Positions 1-9,674 of a DNA stretch of 58,425 bases are shown in pieces. The position numbers and the translations under genes were made by a program. This DNA is from Bacteroidales bacterium (GTDB taxonomy: Bacteria > Bacteroidota > Bacteroidia > Bacteroidales > JAADGE01). The notes beneath the pieces were generated by a model, which ran no database searches, had not been told where the DNA came from, and was given only the letters and a program-made list of their open reading frames with translations. Numbering within the stretch: position 1 is the first letter of the stretch; each line of letters opens with the position of its first letter. The DNA is taken from positions 1 to 58,425 of the forward strand of contig JAIORQ010000113.1 of assembly GCA_021108035.1 (NCBI GenBank), given 5' to 3'.

Positions 1-1275
1 AATAATTCAAACGGCTATCTCGACATGGAACTCATGCGGTTTACAACTGCAGGAAGTGTCGATGACGGAAAAAGTACATTAATCGGGAGATTACTTTACG
101 ACAGTAAATCAATTTTTGAAGACCAGATTGAAGCAATAAAAATTGCAAGTAAAAACAGAGGCAAAGAAGAAGCAGACTTGGCACTTTTAACAGATGGATT
201 AAGAGCTGAAAGAGAGCAAGGTATTACTATTGATGTTGCATACAGATATTTTGCAACTCCTAAAAGAAAGTTTATTATAGCTGATACTCCGGGGCATATT
301 CAATATACAAGAAATATGGTAACAGGTGCATCAACCGCCAACCTTGCCGTAATCCTTATTGATGCACGTAACGGTGTTGTTGAACAAACATTAAGGCATA
401 CATATATTGCTTCATTGCTTCAAATTCCGCATGTTGTAGTTTGTATAAATAAAATGGATCTTATTGATTATAATGAAAAAAAATACCATAAGATCAAAAA
501 ACATTTTATGGAATTTGCTCCTAAACTCGATATAAAAGATATACGTTTTATTCCAATCAGTGCTTTAAAAGGAGATAATGTTGTTGACAGTTCTAAAAAA
601 ATGGAATGGTACACCGGTGCTACTCTTATGCATGTACTGGAAAATATATTTATATCAGGAGACAGCAATTATGTTGATGCCAGATTCCCCGTTCAATATG
701 TAATTCGTCCTCAAAATGATAAATACCATGATTACAGAGGTTACGGAGGAAGAATTGACGGAGGTATTTTCAGGGTTGGAGATAAGGTTAAAATATTACC
801 ATCCGGTTTTGAATCAGAGATCAAATCAATTGATTCTCTCAATGAAAGTCTTGAACTTGCATATGCCCCTCAATCAGTATCTATTACAATAAAAGATGAT
901 ATTGATATAAGCAGAGGTGATATGATCGTTAAATCAAATAATTTACCTAACCAAAGCCAAGATATAACAGCAATGATCAGTTGGTTTCATGAAAGACCCT
1001 TAATAATAGGCGGAAAATATTCATTAAGACATACAACAAAAGATATTAGATGTATGGTCAAAGAAGTACGTTTCAAAATGAATATCAACACCTTGGAAAG
1101 AGATCATGAAGATAAGGATATACAAATGAATGATATTGCTCGTATTCATATAAGAACTACACAACCCCTGTTTTATGATTCATACAGAAGAAACAGAAAT
1201 ACCGGAAGCTTCATTTTAATTGATGAAGTAACTAATGAAACTGTCGGTGCCGGAATGATCATTGAACGAATATAA
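1..1275 (+). CDS. cysN: Sulfate adenylyltransferase large subunit (5'-truncated by window)
   Basis: GTPase subunit of ATP sulfurylase. With CysD it makes adenosine 5'-phosphosulfate (APS) in cytoplasmic sulfate activation. The P-loop GSVDDGKST follows the first in-frame ATG (25) by only about ten residues. Later come the DTPGH switch and the NKMD guanine-specificity motif, then two beta-barrel domains as in EF-Tu-like GTPases. The reading frame is open from base 1 (NNSNGYLD before ATG 25), and family members carry a short N-terminal extension, so the real start is probably upstream of the window. The remaining length (about 416-424 aa) is close to the full Bacteroidota protein. cysQ and an SLC13 permease downstream support a sulfate-assimilation cluster; cysD would be expected just upstream. 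The stop codon abuts a MITE-like insertion. Confidence 0.95.
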   Translation, partial: NNSNGYLDMELMRFTTAGSVDDGKSTLIGRLLYDSKSIFEDQIEAIKIASKNRGKEEADLALLTDGLRAEREQGITIDVAYRYFATPKRKFIIADTPGHIQYTRNMVTGASTANLAVILIDARNGVVEQTLRHTYIASLLQIPHVVVCINKMDLIDYNEKKYHKIKKHFMEFAPKLDIKDIRFIPISALKGDNVVDSSKKMEWYTGATLMHVLENIFISGDSNYVDARFPVQYVIRPQNDKYHDYRGYGGRIDGGIFRVGDKVKILPSGFESEIKSIDSLNESLELAYAPQSVSITIKDDIDISRGDMIVKSNNLPNQSQDITAMISWFHERPLIIGGKYSLRHTTKDIRCMVKEVRFKMNINTLERDHEDKDIQMNDIARIHIRTTQPLFYDSYRRNRNTGSFILIDEVTNETVGAGMIIERI

Positions 1276-1428
1276 CCTGATTAATTCATAAACTTTTTCT
1301 AAATCGCTGAGGCTCTTTCGGATTACGCCCTCCGGTTGTGAGAGAAGTTTGTAATCCGGAAGTTAAACAGCTCGGGATTACAAACTCCAAACAACCACGT
1401 AGTTAGTTTGGTTTATGAATTATTCAGA
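1276..1428. mobile_element. 153-bp MITE-like element with 4-bp target duplication
   Basis: The left end is CCTGATTAATTCATAAAC (1276-1293). The right end is GTTTATGAATTATTCAGA (1411-1428), an inverted repeat with 16 of 18 bases matching. Direct ATAA copies flank it at 1272-1275 and 1429-1432, and the left ATAA contains the cysN stop codon. The ends resemble those of the 217-bp elements at 12673 and 50084 and the 60-bp element at 22172. The interior has ggattac/gtaatcc inverted repeats and no ORF. It is probably non-autonomous and inserted exactly at the 3' end of cysN. Confidence 0.7.
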
Positions 1429-1592
1429 ATAAAATTATGTGGTTTGAAATGTCAAAAATTGTTAAAATTTAATTAAAGAATATGACTTCTTAAAATTTTT
1501 AACAAAAATTGATTAATTTTGAATTTTATAGATTTTTTAGGAAGTTTACGAAAAATGCCGATATTGTCAGGTATTAATAAAGTATCAAATTG

Positions 1593-1659
1593 TTACATTG
1601 TTTCATTGCTGCATTGTTGTTTATTAACAATTTAACAATGCAACAATGAAACAATGTAA
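1593..1659. repeat. Long hairpin made of ACAATG-type repeat units
   Basis: The left arm (1593-1618) and right arm (1634-1659) pair over 26 bases with one mismatch. They are built of the units CATTGTT/AACAATG. Related arrays lie at 20714-20762 and 30287-30328. Its position between cysN and the SLC13 permease could make it a transcript-processing or attenuation hairpin. It lacks a clear U-tract, so a terminator role is only possible. Confidence 0.7.
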
Positions 1660-1749
1660 TAGTTGTATGTTTGTTTATAATTTTCAGTAACGGCATAACT
1701 CTAAACAAATTTGTATCAGTAAAATTCACAGACTAAAAACTATTTTTCA

Positions 1750-3525
1750 ATGACATTTGATGCAATAATTGTTATGCTGGTTTTACTTTTCCTTGTTGTT
1801 TCATTGTATAAGGAAATTGTAGGGCCTGCCATGACTTTTATTATTGCTGTTATCGTTCTCGGTATCACTCATGTTCTTGATCCTTCTGAAATACTTGACG
1901 GTTTTGCCAATGAACAGATTGCAGTTATTGTAATGCTGTTATTAATAGGTGATATTTACAGAAGAACATCTGTTCTTGATATCTTTTTTGACTATATCTT
2001 TAAAAGATCAAAATCTGTTAAAAATTTTACGGCAAGAATGATGTTCATTGTAGCACCTTTATCTGCTTTTTTGAACAATACACCTTTAGTGGCTTTAATG
2101 ATGCCCTATGTTCACAACAGTGCCAAAAGGTTCAAGACCCCGGTTTCAAAACTAATGATTCCGCTTTCGTTTGCAGCAATTCTCGGAGGATGTGCTACAT
2201 TAATAGGAACATCTACTAATCTGATTGTTAACGGATTGGTTACAGATCAAAAAATTATTCCAAATTTACCCGAACTTAATATTTTTGATTTTACGGCAGT
2301 GGGACTGCCTATGGTTTTTATCGGAATTCTATATATCTTGATTTTCGGTCAAAAAATGTTACCTGACACAAAAAGTGCAATGGAAAACCTGCCTGCTATT
2401 GAAAGAGATTATATAGTAGAAGGAAGAATAAAAACTAACAGTTCATTGATAGGCAAAACTATAAATGAAGCAGGCTTAAGAAATCTCGAAGGGCTTTTTC
2501 TATTTGAAATATTACGTGAAAATATTCGAATAACTGCCGTACCTAATGATACAATTTTAATGGAAGAAGACATATTGCTTTTTACAGGTAATACAAAATC
2601 TGTTGCCGATTTTGTTAAATCTAAAAAAGGAATTGAAATCCCGTCAGTAGGTATGTTTTCACGAAAAAAAAATACTGAAGTTATTGAAATTGTTATATCT
2701 CATAATTCAAGTTTAAACGGAAAAACTTTAAAGGAAGTTAATTTCAGAGCAAGATTTGATGCTACGGCAATTGCTGTTCATCGTGACGGCGAAACCGTTG
2801 CCGGAAAGATAGGTAATGTAGAACTGAAATCAGGAGATGCAGTATTACTTCTCGCCGGTACTTACTTTGAAGCTCGACTAAAAGATACAATTGATTTCTT
2901 TTTAATATCAAGAGTTAAAGAAATCAGAAGAATTGGAATCGGCAGAACAGCATTTCTTGTTGGCGGTACTGTAGTTGTAATTCTTTTATCTGCTCTCGGA
3001 TTAATAAAATTCTTTAATGGTTTATTAGTATTATTAACAGGACTTGTTATTTTTAAGATCACTAAACCGAAAAATTTAGTAAAAAGTGTTGATTATGAAT
3101 TAGTATTGATAATAGCTTTGTCTCTCGCTCTCGGTTTGGCTATGATTAAAACAGGTGTTGCCGATTTATTTGCAGAAGGTATTATTGCTGTATTTAAACC
3201 TCTTGGGAAAATTGGAATTTTATCAGGTATATATTTAATTACAACAATTCTTGCGGCATTTATTACTAATAAAGCAGCAGTTGCAGTAATATTTCCTGTT
3301 TCTCTGACATTAGCCCAAGAATTAAATTTGGATGTTATGCCTTTTATTTTAGTCGTTGCATATGCTGCAGCTGCAAATTTTATGACTCCCATTGGTTATC
3401 AAACCAATTTAATGGTATATGGGCCGGGAGGATATAAATTCAAAGACTTTTTTAAGATAGGTGCACCATTAACTCTTATATATATGGTTGTAACTATTAC
3501 AATTCTTAGTTTAATATATTTTTAA
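1750..3525 (+). CDS. SLC13-family permease with two RCK_C (TrkA_C) domains; putative sulfate transporter
   Basis: A 591-residue inner-membrane protein. Hydrophobic segments at about 1-200 and 400-591 flank two soluble RCK_C-like domains (about 215-290 and 310-385), the usual layout of bacterial DASS/SLC13 permeases with an inserted regulatory region. Conserved membrane motifs include LNNTPLVALMMP, an SNT-type substrate motif (GTSTNL) and FITNKAAVAVIFP. It sits 475 bp downstream of cysN and upstream of cysQ. In Bacteroidota such permeases commonly cluster with cysDN, so sodium-coupled sulfate uptake is the best inference. Di- or tricarboxylate transport cannot be excluded from sequence alone. 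Confidence 0.85.
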   Translation: MTFDAIIVMLVLLFLVVSLYKEIVGPAMTFIIAVIVLGITHVLDPSEILDGFANEQIAVIVMLLLIGDIYRRTSVLDIFFDYIFKRSKSVKNFTARMMFIVAPLSAFLNNTPLVALMMPYVHNSAKRFKTPVSKLMIPLSFAAILGGCATLIGTSTNLIVNGLVTDQKIIPNLPELNIFDFTAVGLPMVFIGILYILIFGQKMLPDTKSAMENLPAIERDYIVEGRIKTNSSLIGKTINEAGLRNLEGLFLFEILRENIRITAVPNDTILMEEDILLFTGNTKSVADFVKSKKGIEIPSVGMFSRKKNTEVIEIVISHNSSLNGKTLKEVNFRARFDATAIAVHRDGETVAGKIGNVELKSGDAVLLLAGTYFEARLKDTIDFFLISRVKEIRRIGIGRTAFLVGGTVVVILLSALGLIKFFNGLLVLLTGLVIFKITKPKNLVKSVDYELVLIIALSLALGLAMIKTGVADLFAEGIIAVFKPLGKIGILSGIYLITTILAAFITNKAAVAVIFPVSLTLAQELNLDVMPFILVVAYAAAANFMTPIGYQTNLMVYGPGGYKFKDFFKIGAPLTLIYMVVTITILSLIYF

Positions 3526-3655
3526 CTATATGAAACATCCATGATTGATTTTAAACACACACGAGTATGATTATACGGCAAAAGTTACAGATAACATGAA
3601 TCTTGCGTGTTGTGGATGTCCCGGCTGATTTTTGAAAATAATTAAATATAAACAG

Positions 3656-4414
3656 ATGAATAAAACAGCATTAATAACCGGAGCAACTTCAGGTATCGGA
3701 AAAGCAACTGCTTTGATATTAGCAAAAAATAATTATGATCTTATTATCACCGGAAGAAGACAAGAACGTCTTCTTGATCTGGAAAATAAAATTAAAACTG
3801 AATACAATGTTGAAGTTCTGATATTACATTTTGATATTCGAGAAAAAAAAGAAACTAAAAGACAAATTGAAAACTTGACAGGTAAGTGGAATGAAATTCA
3901 TGTTCTGGTAAATAATGCCGGTCTTGCAGCAGGATTAGATTTTATTCAAGAAGGAGATATTGATGATTGGGAAAAAATGATTGATACAAATGTAAAAGGA
4001 TTATTATATATTTCAAGAGCAATTATGCCCGGTATGCTTAGCAGAAAATCAGGGCATATTGTTAATATCGGTTCTGTTGCAGGTAAAGAAACTTATTTAA
4101 AAGGAAATGTATATTGTGCCTCAAAACATGCTGTTGATTCAATAACTAAAGCCATGAGAATGGATATGTTACCATATGGAATTAAAGTAACTTCTGTTAA
4201 TCCCGGAATGACGGATACAGAATTTTCTTTTGTAAGGCTCGGTGATAAAGATGCTGCCGATAAAGTATATACCGGATTAACACCACTTTATGCACAAGAT
4301 ATTGCTGAAGCAATTGAGTTTGTAATAACACGTCCTGATCATGTAAATATAAATGATATACTAATCATGCCGACAGCCCAAGCTAATTCATCACATACAC
4401 ACAGAACATTATAA
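3656..4414 (+). CDS. SDR-family NAD(P)-dependent oxidoreductase
   Basis: Classical short-chain dehydrogenase of 252 residues, counted from ATG 3656. The open frame starts at a TTG (3632), but M9 begins the canonical MNKTALITG strand. The nucleotide-binding TGATSGIG lies at 8-15 and NNAG at 86-89; the catalytic Ser140, Tyr153 and Lys157 (YCASK) are all present. The sequence resembles YdfG-type 3-hydroxy acid dehydrogenases, with 'NPGMTDTEFS' after the active site. Basic residues after strand 2 (GRRQERL) favour NADP(H). The substrate is unknown. Confidence 0.88.
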   Translation: MNKTALITGATSGIGKATALILAKNNYDLIITGRRQERLLDLENKIKTEYNVEVLILHFDIREKKETKRQIENLTGKWNEIHVLVNNAGLAAGLDFIQEGDIDDWEKMIDTNVKGLLYISRAIMPGMLSRKSGHIVNIGSVAGKETYLKGNVYCASKHAVDSITKAMRMDMLPYGIKVTSVNPGMTDTEFSFVRLGDKDAADKVYTGLTPLYAQDIAEAIEFVITRPDHVNINDILIMPTAQANSSHTHRTL

Positions 4415-4433
4415 ATGGGTATTAAAAGAATAT

Positions 4434-4958
4434 ATGTTAAAAGAAATTGAGGTAATAAAATACAGAGCATTCAAAATTCATGTGAATATCTTATTCTTCA
4501 GGATCAACAATGATTCTAAAATATTTGCAATTAAAAGTACAATAATTTTAATATTACTCTCAATAGGGTATTCATTAATATCTGCATTGTTTGGATGGTG
4601 GGGAGGTAGTTTAGCGCACCCTTTCAGAAATGTAAAAAACACATTAGAAGCTATTCATATTAATTTGTCAGGAGGTGTTGATTATTCTGACAAAATGAAT
4701 AACCTGGAATATGATGATAAAACTAATTATGTTTGGAATAATTTGCTTAGAGAAACTTTAGACAAGATTAATAAAGAAAATGTAGAAATAATATTGAAAA
4801 TACAAGAAGAATATGAACAACTAAATAAAGAAATATTTACTGAAGATAATATTGATTATTTAATTTCAGAATTTAATAAAGTTGAAATTCAAAAGATAAG
4901 AAAAGAAGAGATGAAAGATGTAATTAAAGATATTTTTAATGCAATAAAAACATATTAG
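4434..4958 (+). CDS. Hypothetical membrane-anchored protein
   Basis: A 174-residue protein not assignable to a named family. One hydrophobic segment (about 32-57) ends in a tryptophan/glycine-rich FGWWGG motif followed by 'INLSGGVDY'. Membrane proteins of Bacteroidota often have a similar FGWWG-x(n)-INLSGG segment after a TM helix. The C-terminal half is charged and probably helical. It lies 5 bp before cysQ and 19 bp after the SDR gene, so co-transcription is likely. Function unknown. Confidence 0.6.
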   Translation: MLKEIEVIKYRAFKIHVNILFFRINNDSKIFAIKSTIILILLSIGYSLISALFGWWGGSLAHPFRNVKNTLEAIHINLSGGVDYSDKMNNLEYDDKTNYVWNNLLRETLDKINKENVEIILKIQEEYEQLNKEIFTEDNIDYLISEFNKVEIQKIRKEEMKDVIKDIFNAIKTY

Positions 4959-4963
4959 AGATT

Positions 4964-5776
4964 ATGGATATAAACAATTACATTAAAACAGCAATTATAG
5001 CATCTATTAATGCAGGTAAAGAAATTTTAAAAGTATATGAAAGCGATGATTTTCAGATAAGTTCAAAAGAAGATAAATCTCCGCTTACTTTGGCAGATCA
5101 AAATGCACATAATAAAATTGTCGAATTCCTCGAAAAAACAGAAATACCAATTTTAAGTGAAGAAGGTAAACATTTACCGTATGATGAGAGAAAAAATTGG
5201 GATTATTTTTGGTTAGTTGATCCACTTGACGGAACTAAAGAATTTATTAAAAGAAATGGTGAATTTACAGTTAATATTGCACTGATAAAAGGAACAATTC
5301 CAATAGCCGGAATAATTTATGTCCCGGTTACAAAAGTTTTATACTTTGCAAATAGTGATGAAGGCGCATATAAAATTGAAGATATTGATTCGGAAGATCT
5401 TCATGATTTCGACTTTGAAATATTAAGATCAAATGCCGTAAAACTACCTGTCCCTGATTTTGAAAGACCATATACAGTCGTGGGAAGCCGTTCACACATG
5501 TCAGAAGAAACAACTCAATATATTGAAAAGTTAAAAGAGGATCACGGTGATATTGAAATGTTATCGGTAGGAAGTTCTCTTAAACAGTGCATGATCGCTG
5601 AAGGTAAAGCAGATATTTATCCTCGTTTTGGCCCAACCATGGAATGGGATACAGGAGCCGGACATGCTATTATTAATGCTTCAGGAGGATCCATAACACA
5701 AGTTGACGGTTCTCCTTTAATATATAATAAAGAAAATTTATTAAACCCTTATTTCATAGTAAAAAGGAATCTTTAA
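4964..5776 (+). CDS. cysQ: 3'(2'),5'-bisphosphate nucleotidase CysQ
   Basis: Mg2+-dependent, Li+-sensitive phosphatase of the inositol monophosphatase fold. It removes the 3' phosphate of PAP produced during sulfate reduction. The metal-binding motifs are visible: EE at 66-67, DPLDGTKEF at 86-94, and a C-terminal WDTGAGHAI motif. The length (270 aa) is normal. It lies in the same cluster as cysN and the SLC13 permease, consistent with recycling the by-product of the pathway. Confidence 0.92.
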   Translation: MDINNYIKTAIIASINAGKEILKVYESDDFQISSKEDKSPLTLADQNAHNKIVEFLEKTEIPILSEEGKHLPYDERKNWDYFWLVDPLDGTKEFIKRNGEFTVNIALIKGTIPIAGIIYVPVTKVLYFANSDEGAYKIEDIDSEDLHDFDFEILRSNAVKLPVPDFERPYTVVGSRSHMSEETTQYIEKLKEDHGDIEMLSVGSSLKQCMIAEGKADIYPRFGPTMEWDTGAGHAIINASGGSITQVDGSPLIYNKENLLNPYFIVKRNL

Positions 5777-5789
5777 AGTAAATTATTGA

Positions 5790-6494
5790 ATGATGTTGAA
5801 TTTGAAAGACAGATCAATAATATTTCTAATTGCTGTAAATCTTTTCCCGCTTTTAGGCGTTTTGTTTTTCGATTGGGATGCAATAATGATTGTAATGTTT
5901 TATTGTATTGAAACATTTATAATTGGATTATTTAATGCAGCTAAAATGATTCTCTCTAAAGTTGATAGCCCTCAAAAATATTTATCGGAAAATAAAACAT
6001 CCAACGGTCAGTTTACGGATATTCAGGGCAATCCGGGGTGCATAAAAATATTTTTGGTTCCGTTTTTTCTTTTTCATTATAATATTTTTGTGATTTCTCA
6101 AACGGTAGCAATTTACTTTATATCAACTGAATTTTTTGAAAATGAAATTAGTATACAAAATTTTTTAACTTATGATTTTATTGTTACTGTTTTATTGATC
6201 ATTTTAAGCCATGCCTATTCTTTTTATAAGAATTATATCGGTAAAGAAGAATATAAAAAAATATCAGTGCAGCAACTTATGTCATTGCCTTATAAACGTA
6301 TTATAATACAACAAGTTACTGTTATTGCAGGAGTTTTTTTAATAATATTGTTTCAAGGACCGATAGGCTTTTTAATTTTGTTGATCGGATTAAAATTAAT
6401 TGTTGATATTAGAGCACATAATAAATCTCATAAGGATAATAATTCCTTTTTAGACAAAATGATTGATTTGCAAAAAGGAAGGAATATAAAATAA
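5790..6494 (+). CDS. DUF6498-like integral membrane protein
   Basis: A 234-residue protein with about five to six hydrophobic segments (about 10-32, 38-55, 88-112, 128-150, 176-205). The N-terminal pattern 'NLFPLLGVLFFDWDA...YCIETFIIG' resembles the DUF6498 family, which has no established biochemical role. The gene follows cysQ by 13 bp and may belong to the same transcript. The family assignment is from pattern memory; function unknown. Confidence 0.65.
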   Translation: MMLNLKDRSIIFLIAVNLFPLLGVLFFDWDAIMIVMFYCIETFIIGLFNAAKMILSKVDSPQKYLSENKTSNGQFTDIQGNPGCIKIFLVPFFLFHYNIFVISQTVAIYFISTEFFENEISIQNFLTYDFIVTVLLIILSHAYSFYKNYIGKEEYKKISVQQLMSLPYKRIIIQQVTVIAGVFLIILFQGPIGFLILLIGLKLIVDIRAHNKSHKDNNSFLDKMIDLQKGRNIK

Positions 6495-6510
6495 AAAAGA
6501 GTATATTTGT

Positions 6511-6541
6511 TTTGTCAACAGAATAAAAAATGTTAATTTTG
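6511..6541 (+). promoter_or_regulatory. Bacteroidota-type promoter (TTTG-N19-TAnnTTTG)
   Basis: TTTG at 6511-6514 and TAATTTTG at 6534-6541 are separated by exactly 19 bases, matching the -33/-7 consensus of the Bacteroidota primary sigma factor. The ATG of the ATPase gene lies 24 bp downstream (6565). A second -7-like box (TATATTTG) lies at 6502-6509. Confidence 0.7.
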
Positions 6542-6564
6542 TTCCGGTCACAGAACAGACAGCC

Positions 6565-7818
6565 ATGAAGAAAGAACACTTTAAACAAATTATTATTGAA
6601 TATCAAGAGTATCTGTCTGATATTAAGTTTATCAGAAGACATTATGCTGTTGAAAAAAATGCAAATTATGTTTTTGTCGGACAAAGAAGAGTAGGCAAAA
6701 CATATTTCATGTTTCAAATAATTGAAGATTTAATTAAATCCGGGACAGATAAAGAGCAGATTTTATATATTAATTTTGAAGATGAGCGTCTTTTAGAATT
6801 AAAAACAAAAGACTTACAACTAATAATTGAAAGCTACAAAGAATTATATGATTTAAAACCGATATTGTTTTTTGATGAAATACAAAATGTCAAGAACTGG
6901 GAGAAATTTGTAAGAAGATTATCTGACCAAAAGTACAGAATATATATTACCGGAAGCAATGCAGAATTATTAAGTAAAGAAATAGCAACAACTCTCGGCG
7001 GCAGATTTTTAATTAAAGAAATACACAGTTTATCCTTTAAAGAGTTTTTAGATTTTAAAAGTATTAAACTCCAAGAGAACTTTGAATTTAAAGAACAAAA
7101 ATATCAAATAATAAAGCTGTTTGAAGAGTATTTTTATTACGGCGGATTTCCTGAAACAATAAATTTCAAAAATAAGAAAGAATATTTGAGTAATTTATAT
7201 CAAAAGGTATTTTACGGTGATATTGTGAGCAGATATAAAGTTAATAATAATTTTGCATTAAAATTATTGATAAAAAAAATTGCTGAAAATACAAATGATG
7301 CAACTTCATTTAACAGATTAAAAAATGTTATTAAAGCTGTAGGGGTTAATGTCGGTACTAATACATTAATAAATTATTTCACTTATCTTGAAGATGCTTT
7401 TTTTATTTATGATATAAAAAATTATAATTCTAAATTTGCAGAAAAAGAGAGTATAAAAAAATTTTATTTTGCAGATAACGGAATTTTGAACCTGTTTTTA
7501 TTAGAACCTGAATCAAAATTATTAGAAACTCTTGTTTTTAACACTTTAAGAACTAAATATAAAAGTGAAAACATTTATTATTATCGTGATAAAATTGAAA
7601 TTGACTTTTATTTGCCGAAAAAGGAACTGATACAAGTTTCTTACGATTTGCAATATGAAAAAACAAGAAACAGAAAAATAAATGCAATATTAAAAGCAAA
7701 AGATGAATTAAAAGCATCAAAATATACGATTATAACTTATAATGAAGAAGAAATAATTGAAATAAAAAATACAAAAATCGAACTTATACCTGTTTGGAAA
7801 TGGGTATTAAAATTTTAA
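6565..7818 (+). CDS. AAA_14/DUF4143-type ATP-binding protein
   Basis: A 417-residue P-loop ATPase. Walker A GQRRVGKT is at 39-46, Walker B ILFFDEIQ at 100-107, and a sensor-like TGSNAELLS follows, ending the AAA_14 domain. The second half contains the YGDIVSRY-type segment and a C-terminal DUF4143 region with an E-x-DF-YLPKK motif, like a nuclease-fold remnant. Such ATPases are abundant in Bacteroidota and archaea and are often mobile or toxin-like, but their activity is undefined. The gene has its own consensus promoter. No partner gene is obvious. Confidence 0.85.
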   Translation: MKKEHFKQIIIEYQEYLSDIKFIRRHYAVEKNANYVFVGQRRVGKTYFMFQIIEDLIKSGTDKEQILYINFEDERLLELKTKDLQLIIESYKELYDLKPILFFDEIQNVKNWEKFVRRLSDQKYRIYITGSNAELLSKEIATTLGGRFLIKEIHSLSFKEFLDFKSIKLQENFEFKEQKYQIIKLFEEYFYYGGFPETINFKNKKEYLSNLYQKVFYGDIVSRYKVNNNFALKLLIKKIAENTNDATSFNRLKNVIKAVGVNVGTNTLINYFTYLEDAFFIYDIKNYNSKFAEKESIKKFYFADNGILNLFLLEPESKLLETLVFNTLRTKYKSENIYYYRDKIEIDFYLPKKELIQVSYDLQYEKTRNRKINAILKAKDELKASKYTIITYNEEEIIEIKNTKIELIPVWKWVLKF

Positions 7819-7847
7819 TTTGAAATAATAAAATAAACAAATACAAT

Positions 7848-9167
7848 ATGAACAACAAATTCCACTTCAAATGTCGCACTTGCGGATACAAAATTGAAGG
7901 TTTTAAAGAATGGTTCGGGAATAATCAAAAATGCCCGAAATGTAAAGATAATAAGATCTATACTATCTATAATACGCCTAAAGAAAAGATCAATGAATTG
8001 ATCAATACAAAGGAAAAACCAAAAAGCCTTTGGCATTATTTTGATTTTCTTCCTTTGGAACATAAAGAAAATATTATAACCGACGGGGAAGGTGTAGCAC
8101 CAATTGAACGCTGGGATTTTTTCGAAGATTATGCAAAAAGAAAGTATGATTTAGACCTTGAAATCTATATTAACCGAAATGATACAAGCTTTGCGACCGG
8201 TACTTTTAAGGATAAGGGCGGAGCTTTGGCTGCAAGTGTTTTAAAAGAACAGGGAGTAAAAGAATATGTGGTTCCGAGTACCGGAAATACGGCTTCGGCA
8301 TTTGCTCATTATCTTGCTAAAGCAGGAATCTCTTGCTCAATCTTTGTTCCGGAGAATGCATTGTTGGACAGTGAAGCTCATATAGGAACATACGGACAAA
8401 AATTATTCAGAGTAAAAGGCGATTATGCTTACGCCAAAAAAGTAGCGACAGATTATGCCAATAAATACGGTGTACTTATTACGGGAGGTAATCTTGATCC
8501 TTTAAGATTGGAAGCAAAGAAAACTCAAGTATTTGAGATGTTACGCGTAATGGGAAAAATTCCCGATGTTTACATTCAAGCAATAAGCGGCGGAACCGGG
8601 CCCTTTGCGGTTGAAAAAGCATTTATTGATTTTGAAGGAACTGATTTGTTGGGCAAACTTCCGCGATTTTTATTGTCACAAGGCGATAAATGTGCCCCGA
8701 TGGCTCATGCATGGGAAAAAGCAAAAGCAAATAACTTTCCGGAAGGCTATGAAAAAGATTATCCGATATATGAAAATCCTGAAGTATTAATACCGACCAT
8801 TGCAACCGGAAATCCCGGTATGTATCCCTTAATGGCACCATTGGTCAGAAAGAGCGGCGGTGAAATTTTCCCCGTAAAAGAAGAACTCGCGGTTGATCTT
8901 GCTCGTTTGGTTGCCTTTGAACATGTGATTAAAATAGGGCCTGCTTCTGCTGCCGGTGTATTAGGTTTGTTTGAAGGTTTGAAAAGAGGTTTAATAAATA
9001 ACGGAGAAACTGTTTTTATAAACATGGGAGAAAGTGCAAACCGAGCTTACAGTTTTATGCAAGAAACAGCTTATACTACTGAAAATATCTCATCGGTTGA
9101 TGATTGTGAACGCTTTGACCGATCAAAATATAAAGAAATGGTTTGGAAACCTTTTGAGAAATATTAA
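7848..9167 (+). CDS. thrC: Threonine synthase-like PLP enzyme with N-terminal zinc ribbon
   Basis: Fold-type II PLP-dependent enzyme of 439 residues. The N-terminal zinc ribbon has Cys9, Cys12, Cys29 and Cys32. The PLP lysine is Lys121 in TGTFKDKGG, followed by the substrate loop PSTGNTASA and the glycine-rich phosphate cup SGGTGPFA. Threonine synthase converts O-phosphohomoserine to threonine. The wide KDKGG/ST-GNT pattern is also shared by the related cysteate synthases. Threonine synthase is the best match, but no other thr genes are adjacent to confirm it. Confidence 0.75.
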   Translation: MNNKFHFKCRTCGYKIEGFKEWFGNNQKCPKCKDNKIYTIYNTPKEKINELINTKEKPKSLWHYFDFLPLEHKENIITDGEGVAPIERWDFFEDYAKRKYDLDLEIYINRNDTSFATGTFKDKGGALAASVLKEQGVKEYVVPSTGNTASAFAHYLAKAGISCSIFVPENALLDSEAHIGTYGQKLFRVKGDYAYAKKVATDYANKYGVLITGGNLDPLRLEAKKTQVFEMLRVMGKIPDVYIQAISGGTGPFAVEKAFIDFEGTDLLGKLPRFLLSQGDKCAPMAHAWEKAKANNFPEGYEKDYPIYENPEVLIPTIATGNPGMYPLMAPLVRKSGGEIFPVKEELAVDLARLVAFEHVIKIGPASAAGVLGLFEGLKRGLINNGETVFINMGESANRAYSFMQETAYTTENISSVDDCERFDRSKYKEMVWKPFEKY

Positions 9168-9218
9168 AAAACAGATACTTTAGCGACTGTGGTAAGTTTT
9201 TTGTGATGATAGTTTAGT

Positions 9219-9674
9219 ATGGAAATACGAAAGTTAAAATATCAAGATTTAATCGATGAACAAAACTTAAAATTAGTTTGTCCAAATAGTAATAGTAAAT
9301 TTGCACAAATTACTGCGTATAGGTGGACTTTTTTTCCTATTGAAAATGAAGATAATTTTTTACCCAAGTTGATTTATGACAAGAAAAAAAACATACCTCA
9401 TAGAATAAATAGTAATAACGAATCCTTAATATGTAGTTCTTGTGGTTTATCTATGTTTAATTCAGAAATTAATGCTAGTAAAAAATTCTTTTCTATTCCT
9501 TTAAGGAATAGAAAATTGCTTGGATATACCCATATTTCAAAAGGCAATCTTGATAATCATGGTTTAATGTCTGAAATTAGTAAAACAGGACATTTCGATT
9601 TTTTTGAATTTATTGATGTTGATTTGAAGAATAAATTTAGTATTGATACAGAATTAACTAATGAAGAAAAGTAA
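9219..9674 (+). CDS. Hypothetical protein, first gene of a two-gene unit
   Basis: A 151-residue soluble protein that I do not recognise. It has a single C-x2-C pair (ICSSCG, about 70-75) and an isolated LVCPNS near the N-terminus, so a partial zinc-binding site is possible. There is no signal peptide or TM segment. Its last 14 bases overlap the start of the next gene, implying translational coupling. Local base composition is even more AT-rich than the flanking threonine synthase gene, in keeping with the accessory island that begins here. Confidence 0.6.
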   Translation: MEIRKLKYQDLIDEQNLKLVCPNSNSKFAQITAYRWTFFPIENEDNFLPKLIYDKKKNIPHRINSNNESLICSSCGLSMFNSEINASKKFFSIPLRNRKLLGYTHISKGNLDNHGLMSEISKTGHFDFFEFIDVDLKNKFSIDTELTNEEK

